Assembly: GCA_002340355.1 (NCBI GenBank)
Contig: DDLX01000010.1
Span: 1-64,000, forward strand
Reading direction: 5' to 3'
Source: Cytophagales bacterium UBA2561
Lineage (GTDB): Bacteria; Bacteroidota; Bacteroidia; Cytophagales; Thermoflexibacteraceae
Length of the DNA: 64,000 nucleotides
Program-made: the position numbers and the translations under genes
Notes under the pieces: model-generated
The model's input: only the letters and a program-made list of their open reading frames with translations
What the model was told of the DNA's origin: nothing
Databases searched by the model: none
Shown here: positions 43,654-52,471 of the stretch, in pieces
Position numbering within the stretch: the stretch's first letter is position 1
How the letters are laid out: every line of letters starts with the position of its first letter

Positions 43654-43688
43654 TAAACCCATCAGGTTTTCAAAACTTGATGGGTTTA
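43654..43688. terminator. Bidirectional long-stem terminator
   Basis: TAAACCCATCAGGTTTT pairs with AAAACTTGATGGGTTTA with one mismatch around a single C. It separates lysC from the convergent ABC permease gene. Confidence 0.85.
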
Positions 43689-43709
43689 ATAAAAATAAGA
43701 TTTTCTTTT

Positions 43710-46160
43710 TTATTGATTAATTTCAGAAATAGGTGTTTGTCGAACCATTCGTGCAACATGCAAGATTACGGTCAAAATGGTAACATGAGTAGTTATAAAT
43801 CCCGCCAGAATAAAGGGGCGTATATTCAATTCAACAGCATACGAAAATGAATCTAACCAGCTTTGTAATATCCACCATGCCAGAGGAATAGCAGCAATTG
43901 TTCCGACTGAAACCAACACCAAAAATTCTTGTGAAAGCAAAATTACTAAGGATTTATTGCAAGCCCCTAAGGCTTTACGAATCCCAACTTCCCTTCTTCG
44001 TTGTTCAGTGATAAATGAAGTTAATCCGAAAAGTCCCATACTAGCCACCAAAACTGAAATTAAGGCAAATCCTCCTGAAATTTCACTAAGACGCTGTTCT
44101 TTGGTATAGAGTTCAGCTAGGTTGTCTTTCAAAAAAAAGTACTCGGGTAGGGCTTTGGTATAACTTGACCAAACTTGTCGAACTTGCTGAATTGCTTCCG
44201 TAGTTTGATTTTCATTTATTTTGATAACCACATATTTGGTCATGAACTTACGGCGGTCGAGTGTACAGTTGAATAAAAATGGCGTAATTTCGTGGTGTAG
44301 CGATAAAAAGTGAAAATTTTCGACTACTCCTACAATTTTTTCTTGAGAATGTCCTGTACCTAATCGTTTCCCTATGGCTTCTTGAGGTGTCCAACCTTTA
44401 AATCTGACATAGGCTTCATTAACAATAACAGCTCCTCTCAAGGGATCAGATTTTGGGCAATAGGACTGATTTAAATCAGCTTCCCACGTCAAATCAAGAT
44501 GAGCCTCTGTAAAGCTATTTCCTGCTAATAGTTTGATATTAAAGGTTTTAATAAAATCTTCTCGAACAATAATTGAGGGAATAAATGTAAATTCTTTTTC
44601 CTTTTTAGTTCGATATTCATGAGTTTGAGAAGCACGCCCTAAAATAGTTTCCATTGCTGTTACTGAAGTAATAGCTTTAGAATCTAATAAGTCAGATTTA
44701 AAACTGTCGTAATTATATAAAATATCCCTTGCCCAATTGACAGGTAAGATTAGGACTTGTTCTTTATCGAAACCTAAACGAGCATCTTGTAAAAAAAGTA
44801 ATTGACGATTAATTACGGAAGTGCTAATTAGTAAGAAAACGGAAATTACAAATTGTAAAACGACTAAGAAACGGCGAATAAATTGGTTGTTTTGACCAAT
44901 AGGAAAAGCTCCTTTGAAAACAGTTGAAGCTTGGAAATGTGATAAATGGATTGCAGGATAAATACCTGATAATAAACCTGTTATAAATGCTGTTAATGTT
45001 AAGATACAACTAACTTCTATCGGCTCAATAATACCCTTACGGAGGGGATTACCTGATAAATCACTCAGAAATGGCAGTGCCAATTCAACCATAATAAAGG
45101 CAGGTAAAACTGCCAATAAACTCACTAAAAGAGATTCGACTAGAAATTGAGCCATCAAATCTTGACGACTTGCTCCGATTGCTCTTCGTACAATGATTTC
45201 CTGCGCTCGAAGCGAAGAACGAACTGTAGCCAGATTTATAAAATTAATTATAGCAATAATTAGGACAAAAACAGACATTATTTTGAAAATCCAAACATAA
45301 TCGGCATCCCCATTTGCTTGTAGTTCATAGTCCAAATTAGAATATAAATGGATTCTTTCTAATTCCTGAAGTTCCAAACGCACTAAATCCCGAAGTGCTT
45401 CTGGAAAATAAGTTTTGACAAAGTCAGGTAGTTTTTGTTCAAATTCTGCTTGGAAATTGGCACCATTATCTGTCAAAAGAAAATATGTCCAACACGGATT
45501 CCACACCCAATTCTTATTATGTCTCGTTAAGCCTTTATAGATAGTTGGAAAGGAACAAATAAAATCAAAACTAATGTGCGAATGAAGAGGCAAAGGTTCA
45601 AACACGCCCGTAACCTCAAGCTCAATATCATTCCATAGTTTAATTTTTTTACCAATAACGTCCTCATTTTTAAAGTATTTTCGAGCAATTTTTGGTGTAA
45701 TGATTACGGAATTAGGGCGACTTAAAGCCGTTTTAGAATCCCCTGATTGAAGTGGAAAATCGAAGATTTCGAGAAAGGTTTTATCCGCAAAGAAGAGCTT
45801 TTTTTCGTTATATTTCTTACCTGACTCGGGGTTTGAGAGCAAAATAAAAGGAGCTTGAAAATTAAATAAACGAACCGATTTTTCGATATATTCAGGAAAT
45901 TCTTTCTCCAAAGCCGAAGCCACAGGAAAGGGAACACTTGCTGAATGTTCACCAATACCATCTCTTTTAATAACCTCTGTTAAACGAACAATACGATCAG
46001 AATGCTGGTGAAAAGTATCGTAATTGGTTTCATGTAAAATCAAAAGAAATAAGACAGCAAAACAACCTAATCCTAATGCCAACCCAAAAATACTGATGAG
46101 TGCATAAAATCGGTGTTTGAGTAAATTTCGTAGCGTTATGGTGAAATAATTGTTAAACAA
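43710..46160 (-). CDS. MacB/FtsX-type ABC transporter permease
   Basis: An 816-residue permease with the Bacteroidota double-FtsX layout. TM1 (residues ~20-42) precedes a MacB_PCD periplasmic domain, then a first FtsX block (VFVLIIAIINFINLATVRSS, RAIGASRQDLMAQFLVESLL), a second periplasmic domain (~430-680), and a second FtsX block (GLFGLTSFITEQRRREVGIR, KALGACNKSLVILLS). Such proteins act as mechanotransmission exporters for lipoproteins, peptides or antimicrobials. It lies 37 bases after the ATP-binding subunit gene, in the same operon. The substrate is unknown, and no periplasmic adaptor gene is next to it. Confidence 0.9.
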   Translation of the reverse strand: MFNNYFTITLRNLLKHRFYALISIFGLALGLGCFAVLFLLILHETNYDTFHQHSDRIVRLTEVIKRDGIGEHSASVPFPVASALEKEFPEYIEKSVRLFNFQAPFILLSNPESGKKYNEKKLFFADKTFLEIFDFPLQSGDSKTALSRPNSVIITPKIARKYFKNEDVIGKKIKLWNDIELEVTGVFEPLPLHSHISFDFICSFPTIYKGLTRHNKNWVWNPCWTYFLLTDNGANFQAEFEQKLPDFVKTYFPEALRDLVRLELQELERIHLYSNLDYELQANGDADYVWIFKIMSVFVLIIAIINFINLATVRSSLRAQEIIVRRAIGASRQDLMAQFLVESLLVSLLAVLPAFIMVELALPFLSDLSGNPLRKGIIEPIEVSCILTLTAFITGLLSGIYPAIHLSHFQASTVFKGAFPIGQNNQFIRRFLVVLQFVISVFLLISTSVINRQLLFLQDARLGFDKEQVLILPVNWARDILYNYDSFKSDLLDSKAITSVTAMETILGRASQTHEYRTKKEKEFTFIPSIIVREDFIKTFNIKLLAGNSFTEAHLDLTWEADLNQSYCPKSDPLRGAVIVNEAYVRFKGWTPQEAIGKRLGTGHSQEKIVGVVENFHFLSLHHEITPFLFNCTLDRRKFMTKYVVIKINENQTTEAIQQVRQVWSSYTKALPEYFFLKDNLAELYTKEQRLSEISGGFALISVLVASMGLFGLTSFITEQRRREVGIRKALGACNKSLVILLSQEFLVLVSVGTIAAIPLAWWILQSWLDSFSYAVELNIRPFILAGFITTHVTILTVILHVARMVRQTPISEINQ

Positions 46161-46197
46161 TTTCTTCGATAAACTTTAATTTTAAATTAAAAAATAG

Positions 46198-46884
46198 TTA
46201 AAAAGCAAGACGGTTAATATTTTCGGTAACGATTTGACCATCATATAGGTGCAAAACCCGTTGGGCATAATCTGCATTTCGTTGTGAGTGTGTAACTAAG
46301 ATAATAGTTGTGCCGTTTTCGTTTAGTCGGCTGAAAATATCCATAACTTCCCGTCCCTTTGCCGAGTCTAAATTACCTGTTGGTTCGTCAGCTAACAAAA
46401 TTTTGGGGTTGGTAACAATCGCTCTAGCAACTGCCACCCGTTGTTGTTGTCCTCCTGAAAGTTGCTGAGGGTAAGCCCGTTGTTTATGTGCAATTTGTAA
46501 TTGTTCCATGACCTGATGCACTCGAATTCGGCGGTTATTTTTGGGGATATTCAAATATGCTAAAGGCAATTCAATATTTTCAAAAATGGAAAGTTCTTCA
46601 ATTAAATTAAAACTCTGAAACACAAAACCCAAATAACGTTTTCGGAGATTAGCCTTCTCACGGTCAGACATTTGAGCCGTATTTCGTCCGAAAAAAAAGA
46701 GGTCTCCTCTAGTGGCTTTGTCTAATAGGGCTAAAATATTAAGTAAACTTGATTTACCACACCCTGATGGTCCTGTAATTGCTACAAATTCACCTGCTTG
46801 AATTTCCAAATTAATATTATCTAAGGCAACCGTCTCGACATTAAGACTCCGATAGACTTTTTGTAAATTAACGGCTTTTATCAT
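46198..46884 (-). CDS. MacB/LolD-type ABC transporter ATP-binding protein
   Basis: A 228-residue ATPase subunit: Walker A GPSGCGKSS at residues 38-46, Q-loop FVFQSFNLIEELS, signature LSGGQQQRVAVARAI, Walker B ILLADEPTGNLDS and the H-loop LVTHSQRNADY. The LolD/MacB type is clear from the LSGGQQQR and EPTGNLDS signatures. It energises the downstream double-FtsX permease, with which it forms an operon. Confidence 0.93.
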   Translation of the reverse strand: MIKAVNLQKVYRSLNVETVALDNINLEIQAGEFVAITGPSGCGKSSLLNILALLDKATRGDLFFFGRNTAQMSDREKANLRKRYLGFVFQSFNLIEELSIFENIELPLAYLNIPKNNRRIRVHQVMEQLQIAHKQRAYPQQLSGGQQQRVAVARAIVTNPKILLADEPTGNLDSAKGREVMDIFSRLNENGTTIILVTHSQRNADYAQRVLHLYDGQIVTENINRLAF

Positions 46885-47017
46885 GGTATTTTATAGAAAT
46901 TTTCAAGGGATTATCAACAGAAATACAGTAAATTAGGCGTACTATGGCTATAGTCAAGGATTAGACCTATTTAAATAAAAACTTGATTATCAATTTTTTA
47001 AATAATAAATTATACTT

Positions 47018-47079
47018 TAGCTTTGCCGAAAAATGTACGAATATAAACTGAAAGGTGTACATTTTCGGACATTCCGAAA
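47018..47079 (+). promoter_or_regulatory. bioB promoter motif with overlapping, competing stem-loops
   Basis: TAGCTTTG (47018-47025) is an exact TAnnTTTG match. Directly after it, CCGAAAAATGTAC (47026-47038) pairs with GTACATTTTCGG (47057-47068). The TTTCGGA part of that second arm can instead pair with TCCGAAA at 47073-47079, so the two stems exclude each other. No match to the E. coli BirA operator is visible. Confidence 0.45.
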
Positions 47080-47205
47080 GTAGAAAATTCAAAAAATCGC
47101 AAGATTCGCCAAATTTTTTATGTATCATAATCGAATTTACTCTAAGTCTTTGAATCTTATTTTGGGCTAAAGTTTCTATTATTTTCAGATATTACGCCCC
47201 CAATA

Positions 47206-47237
47206 AAAAAAGATACTATTTTCTCAGTATCATTTTT
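47206..47237 (+). terminator. Terminator-like hairpin just upstream of bioB
   Basis: AAAAAAGATACT pairs with AGTATC-ATTTTT (six-base core stem plus A/T flank) and is followed by a T-rich tract, 23 bases before the bioB ATG. No plus-strand gene precedes it, so it would act inside the bioB leader. The stem is weak. Confidence 0.4.
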
Positions 47238-47260
47238 CTTATCTTTTTAATTATAAATTA

Positions 47261-48292
47261 ATGACTATAGAAGAATTAATCAATCCCAACTTGGTGGATA
47301 TCGAAAATCCATCTATTAACTTAACTTCAAGTATCCGTAGAGATTGGACAACTGAGGAGATTTCTTCGATTTATCATTCTCCTGTTTTAGAGTTAATGTA
47401 CCAAGCCGCAACGGTGCATCGTCAATTTCATGACCCACAAGAAGTACAGGTTTGTACTTTACTTTCTGTCAAAACAGGAGGCTGTGCTGAAGATTGTGCT
47501 TATTGTCCTCAAGCAGCTCGTTATCAGACAAATAGCCCTGTACATAAGTTGCTTCCAGTTGAGACAGTACTAAAACATGCCCGAACCGCTAAAGATAACG
47601 GTAGTACTCGGTTTTGTATGGGAGCAGCTTGGCGAAGCGTCCGAGATAATCGAGACTTTGATAAAGTACTGGAAATGGTCAAAGGCGTAAGTAATGTTGG
47701 TTTGGAAGTTTGTTGTACACTTGGAATGCTGACCTCCGAACAAGCGCAAAAGCTCAAAGAGGCGGGGTTATATGCTTACAATCACAATTTGGATACTGAT
47801 GAAAGCCATTATTCGGAGATTATTTCGACTCGAACTTATGACGATCGTTTGGAGACCTTAGAAAATGTTCGTCAAGCAAAAATCTCGGTTTGTTCGGGTG
47901 GAATTATTGGGCTAGGAGAGACTGACGATAATCGAATTGGAATGCTTCACACCCTTGCAACCTTGCCTGAACATCCTGAATCTGTGCCTGTTAATGCCTT
48001 GGTAGCAGTGGAAGGAACACCTCTTGAAAACCAAAAAAGAGTTTCGGTTTGGGAAATGGTGCGAATGATTGCTACGGCACGAATTATAATGCCTAAAGCA
48101 ATGGTTCGGCTTTCGGCTGGACGGCTCGAAATGAGCTTTGAAGAGCAAGCTTTATGTTTCTTGGCAGGGGCAAATTCGATTTTTGCAGGGGATACTCTAC
48201 TTACTACTCCCAATCCTGAAGAAGATCAAGATAAACAAATGTTCCAAGTCTTGAATCTCAAGCCTCGAAAATCACATAAACATCATCATTAA
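47261..48292 (+). CDS. bioB: Biotin synthase
   Basis: A 343-residue radical SAM enzyme inserting sulfur into dethiobiotin. The radical SAM cluster motif is GGCAEDCAYC with Cys at residues 75, 79 and 82. Other family blocks are RFCMGAAWR, LEVCCTLGML, AYNHNLDTDE, CSGGIIGLGET, RLSAGR and ANSIFAGDTLLTT. The C-terminus has a short basic His-rich tail (RKSHKHHH). No other bio genes are adjacent. A structured leader precedes it and a strong terminator follows. Confidence 0.96.
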   Translation: MTIEELINPNLVDIENPSINLTSSIRRDWTTEEISSIYHSPVLELMYQAATVHRQFHDPQEVQVCTLLSVKTGGCAEDCAYCPQAARYQTNSPVHKLLPVETVLKHARTAKDNGSTRFCMGAAWRSVRDNRDFDKVLEMVKGVSNVGLEVCCTLGMLTSEQAQKLKEAGLYAYNHNLDTDESHYSEIISTRTYDDRLETLENVRQAKISVCSGGIIGLGETDDNRIGMLHTLATLPEHPESVPVNALVAVEGTPLENQKRVSVWEMVRMIATARIIMPKAMVRLSAGRLEMSFEEQALCFLAGANSIFAGDTLLTTPNPEEDQDKQMFQVLNLKPRKSHKHHH

Positions 48293-48300
48293 CTTATCTC

Positions 48301-48333
48301 AACCCCTAAGGTTTACAAAAACCTTAGGGGTTT
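48301..48333. terminator. Terminator of bioB
   Basis: AACCCCTAAGGTTT pairs with AAACCTTAGGGGTT around a four-base loop, directly after the bioB stop. Confidence 0.88.
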
Positions 48334-48354
48334 CTACTTTAAAAAAACAAAGTC

Positions 48355-48882
48355 ATGACTCAAGATTTACGCTTTCCAATTGGTGAATTCATTTTTCCAA
48401 CTGCATTTTCTGCAATTGATACAGAGAAATATATTTCTACTATTGAAGAACTTCCAGAAAAGCTAACTAATTTAGTATCTGATTTATCTGATAATCAATT
48501 AGATATTTCTTATCGTTCTCAAGGATGGACAATTCGACAAGTAGTACATCATTTGGTAGATAGTCACATGAATTCATATATTCGTTTCAAATTGGCTCTG
48601 ACCGAAGAGAATCCAACTATTCGTCCCTATTTTGAAAATCATTGGGCAGAACTTCCAGATACTTTTGAAACTCCAATTGAAGTTTCTTTACAGTTGCTAA
48701 AAAACTTGCATCAACGTTGGATAATTCTCTTAAAATCAATTTCTAAGAAAGATTTAAACCGTGTTTTTACGCATCCCGAGATGAATACTACCATTACACT
48801 TTGGCAAAATATAGCTCTGTATGCATGGCATAGCGAGCATCATTTGGCACATGTCAAACAGGCATTAAAAACAATAGAATAA
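48355..48882 (+). CDS. DinB/YfiT-family metal-dependent protein
   Basis: A 175-residue four-helix-bundle protein of the YfiT/bacillithiol-transferase group. The metal triad is visible as the His in RQVVHHLVDSHMNSY and the two His in WHSEHHLAHV. The N-terminal YPIG-like segment (LRFPIGEFIFPTAF) is typical of YfiT. Relatives conjugate a low-molecular-weight thiol to electrophiles or hydrolyse small substrates; the substrate here is unknown. The next gene starts one base after its stop, so the two form an operon. Confidence 0.85.
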   Translation: MTQDLRFPIGEFIFPTAFSAIDTEKYISTIEELPEKLTNLVSDLSDNQLDISYRSQGWTIRQVVHHLVDSHMNSYIRFKLALTEENPTIRPYFENHWAELPDTFETPIEVSLQLLKNLHQRWIILLKSISKKDLNRVFTHPEMNTTITLWQNIALYAWHSEHHLAHVKQALKTIE

Positions 48883-48883
48883 A

Positions 48884-49495
48884 ATGATTGGGGAGTTAGC
48901 TATTTTATGGAAAAGCCTAACTAATTCTTATAAAGTTAATGAGAAAATTTCAGAAGAAGTATTCGCGAAAATTCTGCAAAATTATCAAGAATTTCATCGG
49001 TATTATCACAATTTAGAACATATCTCAGAATTACTTTGTTGGAGTCAAAAATTTGAAAATAAGCTAAATAATTCTGAAACAGTTCAATTTTCAATTTGGT
49101 TTCATGATATAATTTATAAATCACATCGTAAAGATAATGAAGTTCGAAGTGCTGATTTTGCTAAGTTACAATTGAAAAAAATGCAAATTCCTAAAAAAAT
49201 TATCAAAATGGTGTGTGAATATATTTTAGCTACGAAATCACATCAAGCTCCAAATGATATCGATCTGCAATATTTTTTGGATTTTGATTTGGCAATTTTA
49301 GGAGCATCTCCTTTGAAATATGAAAAATACCAAAAAGCAGTTCGGAAAGAATACAGTTTTGTTCCTGACTTTTTGTATAGGAAAGCTCGTAAAAAAGTAC
49401 TTCAAAATTTTTTAGGTCGTTCTCAGATTTTTTTTCAATTAACTGATTTAGAAGAAATTGCCCGTAAAAATATTCAAAATGAATTGAATGGGTGA
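48884..49495 (+). CDS. HD-superfamily metal-dependent phosphohydrolase (COG4339-like)
   Basis: A 203-residue protein. RYYHNLEHISEL, WFHDIIYKSHRKDNEVRSA and DFDLAILG supply the His/Asp residues of the predicted HD-type metal site seen in COG4339 proteins. No substrate is known for the family. It is co-transcribed with the DinB/YfiT gene and converges with the glycosyltransferase gene, with only two bases between the stop codons. Confidence 0.82.
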   Translation: MIGELAILWKSLTNSYKVNEKISEEVFAKILQNYQEFHRYYHNLEHISELLCWSQKFENKLNNSETVQFSIWFHDIIYKSHRKDNEVRSADFAKLQLKKMQIPKKIIKMVCEYILATKSHQAPNDIDLQYFLDFDLAILGASPLKYEKYQKAVRKEYSFVPDFLYRKARKKVLQNFLGRSQIFFQLTDLEEIARKNIQNELNG

Positions 49496-49497
49496 AT

Positions 49498-50745
49498 TTA
49501 AGACTGGAGCAAGCTTTGATATAATTGAATATGTTGGTTTATAAAATGGTCTAGATTGTATTTTTGAATGGCATCTTCTCGAATTTTTTGAGGATTAAAT
49601 TGAATTTTATCGCTCAGAATTTGTTGAATAGCTCTTCGTAAGTATTTGATATTCATTTTTTTCACTCGAATTCCATTTTCAGAATTGACTAAATCCAATC
49701 CTCCCCAAGTCTCAAATGAAATCACAGGTAAACCACAGCAAAGTGCCTCGATAGTGGTCTGTCCAAAAGCCTCCTGCAAGGAGGGAGTGACAAAAAAATC
49801 TCCTGCCGAATAAGCCAATGCCATTAATTTCTCATCTGAAATATAGTCTGTAAAACGGATGTAAGGAATATGTTGGAAAGCCTTATTTTTTTGACCTATT
49901 GCCAATAAATAAGGGGGATTTTCTAATCCTGAGACAGCCTCAATTAATAACTGCAATCCTTTAAACTGATTATCCAAACTAGCAGAAACAAAAACTAAAA
50001 CAGGAATATCAGAAGGTAGGTCAAATAGAGTTCGACAGAAAAATTTATCATATGGTTTAAAAACTTTAGTATCTAAACCTAAAGGAATAAGGTGATGTTT
50101 AAATGATTTTAAAATTTGACTTTGCTCTGATAACTTTTTCATTGTTTGAGTTGTAGCCAATACCTCTATATACTGATTTTCAATATTTTGTATTTTTGTC
50201 TTTGTGTTTTTATTTAATAATATATCTAAATTAGTCTTCTCTGGATGAATAAAATTAGTCAATTGTTTAGCTTGATAATCTGTTCCGATTGAATAAAAAA
50301 AGCCTCCCGTAAAAGGGTGCATATCATGTAATGTCCATAGAATTGGCTTTTGATTCTTGCTAAAAAAGGAAGGATAATCTAAAAAATCATTGACCCAATG
50401 TAAGTGTAGAATATCAGCTTGTTGGTATAAGGGATGCGAAGTTATATCATGTAAGGTTTCTGGAAAAGTAAATCCATAGCCAAGTGAATATCCTTTGAGT
50501 TGAAGACCTTGTTGGTCATGAAAAGAATGAGGACTTTGTAGCTTTAGTTTGATACGAAGGCGGTCTTGGAGCGTAAATTTTTGAGGCAAAGAAGGCTGAA
50601 AGATATATTTCCGTCTTTTGGTATTATTAAAATTATCTAAGGTTAATAAATCTGATTCATAACCCCTGTCTAATAATCCATAATGTAGTCTTCGAACGGC
50701 ATTAGCTCCCCCTCTATCAAATCGACTAATATGCAAAATTTTCAT
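49498..50745 (-). CDS. GT4-family glycosyltransferase
   Basis: A 415-residue GT-B enzyme of the RfaB/WcaA type. The N-terminal domain starts MKILHISRFDRGGANAVRRL, and the HWVNDFLDYPSFF and WTLHDMHPFTGGF segments fit the acceptor domain. The donor site is EAFGQTTIEALCCGLPVISF, the EX7E motif of GT4. An in-frame upstream ATG at 50781 would add a 12-residue Phe-rich extension; the ATG at 50745 gives the normal start. It probably transfers a sugar to a surface polysaccharide or lipid. No polysaccharide cluster surrounds it. Confidence 0.88.
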   Translation of the reverse strand: MKILHISRFDRGGANAVRRLHYGLLDRGYESDLLTLDNFNNTKRRKYIFQPSLPQKFTLQDRLRIKLKLQSPHSFHDQQGLQLKGYSLGYGFTFPETLHDITSHPLYQQADILHLHWVNDFLDYPSFFSKNQKPILWTLHDMHPFTGGFFYSIGTDYQAKQLTNFIHPEKTNLDILLNKNTKTKIQNIENQYIEVLATTQTMKKLSEQSQILKSFKHHLIPLGLDTKVFKPYDKFFCRTLFDLPSDIPVLVFVSASLDNQFKGLQLLIEAVSGLENPPYLLAIGQKNKAFQHIPYIRFTDYISDEKLMALAYSAGDFFVTPSLQEAFGQTTIEALCCGLPVISFETWGGLDLVNSENGIRVKKMNIKYLRRAIQQILSDKIQFNPQKIREDAIQKYNLDHFINQHIQLYQSLLQS

Positions 50746-50769
50746 AAATAAAATATAGAAAAAGAAGAA

Positions 50770-50804
50770 TACCTTTGACAAACTTTTTTATTCTATCAAA
50801 GGTA
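50770..50804. terminator. Hairpin terminator of the 67-residue gene
   Basis: TACCTTTGA pairs perfectly with TCAAAGGTA across a T-rich loop, 12 bases beyond the stop of the gene at 50816 (minus strand). Confidence 0.65.
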
Positions 50805-50815
50805 CTTTGTCAGTT

Positions 50816-51019
50816 TTATTTTTTAATTCTAATAGGTTTACCCCACATAAACATCGAAAAGCCTTCTTCGACTTCCTCTACTTCAAGTGTGACTTTTTTG
50901 CCACTGACTTTTAGGTTTTCAGGCAAATTAATGGGTCTCCATTCTTCGCCATTATCTCCTTCAATTCCCCAAAAACCTGTTCCTAAATCTTGATAAATAA
51001 CCGTTCCTTTTATTTTCAT
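50816..51019 (-). CDS. Small conserved beta-rich protein of unknown function
   Basis: A 67-residue protein: KIKGTVIYQDLGTGFWGIEG, then EWRPINLPENLK, KVTLEVEEVEE and FMWGKPIRI. The pattern of short strands with conserved Gly and Trp resembles an OB-like barrel, and proteins of this kind (G-T-V-x-Y-x-D-L-x-x-G-x-W-G) are widespread. No activity is known. It is a stand-alone gene flanked by hairpins on both sides. Confidence 0.75.
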   Translation of the reverse strand: MKIKGTVIYQDLGTGFWGIEGDNGEEWRPINLPENLKVSGKKVTLEVEEVEEGFSMFMWGKPIRIKK

Positions 51020-51067
51020 GACGTTTCAAATTTATGTTTTAAACTAAAAAAATTGATTTAAAATAAT

Positions 51068-51102
51068 TAAACCTATGAAATTTCAAAAACTCCATAGGTT
51101 TA
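51068..51102. terminator. Terminator of the Bax inhibitor gene
   Basis: TAAACCTATG pairs perfectly with CATAGGTTTA around a TTTCAAAA-containing loop, 23 bases beyond the stop of the gene at 51125. Confidence 0.78.
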
Positions 51103-51124
51103 TATAAGACGTAGTAAATTGAAA

Positions 51125-51871
51125 TTAGTCTGAACTTAGAATGCTCAATAAACGTAAAATCTCAACATAAAGCCAAACTAGTGTGACCATTAAACCCATT
51201 GCGGCAAACCATTCCATATATTTCGGAACACCTGCCTGTGAATATTGGTCAATCAAATCAAAATCCAGAATTAAGTTTAATGCGGCAACTCCAATTATTA
51301 CCAAACTAAAGCCGATTCCAATCCAACCCAATTGGTGCATATATGGAATTTCTAAACCTACCATTCGTAACACCATGATACTTAAATAAGTGATAAAAAT
51401 AGCGAAAGTTGCTCCGATAATAACTGATTTCAATTTTTCGGTTGGCTTGATAATTCCCCACTTGTAAAGTCCAAGCATGACAAATAAAATTCCGAGTGTT
51501 AGACCAATTGCCTGAGTTCCAATACCAGGAACATATGTTTCGGCAAAAAGAGTAATTGTTCCTAACAGAATTCCTTCTATAACTGCGTAAATGGGGGCAG
51601 TAATCGGAGCCCAGTGAGGTTTAAATTGGGTGAGCAAGACCATTAGAAAGGCACTAATCGAACCAATGCCAAGAAGAGGTAATAATAATGCTCCACCGCC
51701 TGCGATGATTTGTAACCAAGCGAATCCACCGCCACCTAGTAAACAGAAGAACATGATATACGACTTATTAACTGTACCATTTACAGTCATTAACTTGCCC
51801 GAAGATTGTGCTTGAGCATTTTTGAGGAATCGGGATTCCTTCAGCATCGGATTTGAGGAAGTCTTTCTCAT
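51125..51871 (-). CDS. Bax inhibitor-1/YccA-family membrane protein
   Basis: A 248-residue protein with a ~45-residue polar N-terminus and seven hydrophobic helices. Features of the BaxI_1 branch are SNPMLKESRF at the N-terminus, VNKSYIMFFCLLGGGG, PIYAVIEGILLGTITLFAE, and the acidic residues in NLILDFDLIDQYSQAGVPKYMEW. The family behaves as a pH-dependent calcium leak channel in structural work; its role in bacteria is unclear. Transcribed alone. Confidence 0.9.
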   Translation of the reverse strand: MRKTSSNPMLKESRFLKNAQAQSSGKLMTVNGTVNKSYIMFFCLLGGGGFAWLQIIAGGGALLLPLLGIGSISAFLMVLLTQFKPHWAPITAPIYAVIEGILLGTITLFAETYVPGIGTQAIGLTLGILFVMLGLYKWGIIKPTEKLKSVIIGATFAIFITYLSIMVLRMVGLEIPYMHQLGWIGIGFSLVIIGVAALNLILDFDLIDQYSQAGVPKYMEWFAAMGLMVTLVWLYVEILRLLSILSSD

Positions 51872-52471
51872 AGTAATACGAATTGTGATAGTTTGATTTT
51901 GAGATGTACTCTAATAGAAAAAAACGTTTTTTCATCCCTATTTCATCTCTTTTTTGGGATATAACTGCTAATTTTTGTGATTTGTACAACGTACTTTCAG
52001 ACAATTAAGTTATAGTAAAAAGTCGTAAAATCCAAAATATTTGTAAGAAATAGATTTTTATCGAAAACTTTTTTGACTATAATATAAAAAAATAAGTACT
52101 CTACCCTACTAAAAATGATTTATAAAATATAAGTCTTCAATAATAAAAAGTAGTAACTAAAAGAAGACTAAAATCGTACCGCAAAACTTTTTTTCTAAAA
52201 AGATATTAAAAGATTCGAGTTTATCCCAATTTTTTTGTTTTTATTAAGTCTAGATTCCGTAAAAATTTTAGATACTTTGGACACTCAAAACAGTTACTTG
52301 TTTATGACTTTAACCCCAAAAATTTTGTTTGTGATAGAAATGGGATAAAGTCTAAATAAGGGAGCGTAAAGTTTATAGATTTAGAAAAGTAAGATACGTT
52401 TGTGATTTACTAAAAAAGGTATCTTTTTTGTTCATAGAAAGTTTAATTACCCGATTCTTAAAAAAACTGAT
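51872..52471. other. Gene-free divergent region
   Basis: 600 AT-rich bases between the Bax inhibitor gene and the SpoIIE signalling gene. The only supported element is a TAnnTTTG motif at 52395. Scattered short frames on both strands look random. Confidence 0.5.
52395..52402 (+). promoter_or_regulatory. TAnnTTTG promoter of the SpoIIE signalling gene
   Basis: TACGTTTG is an exact match 70 bases before the proposed TTG start. A TTTA lies at the -33 position instead of TTG. Confidence 0.4.

Larger units (their letters stand above)
46885..47260. other. Divergent region holding the bioB leader
   Basis: 376 bases between the ABC operon and bioB. It contains a TAnnTTTG motif and stem-forming repeats at 47018-47079, and a terminator-like hairpin at 47206-47237, described separately. 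The left ~130 bases show nothing I can support. Confidence 0.5.

Noticed and set aside
47018..47079. BirA operator upstream of bioB
   Set aside because: The inverted repeats do not match the known BirA box sequence.
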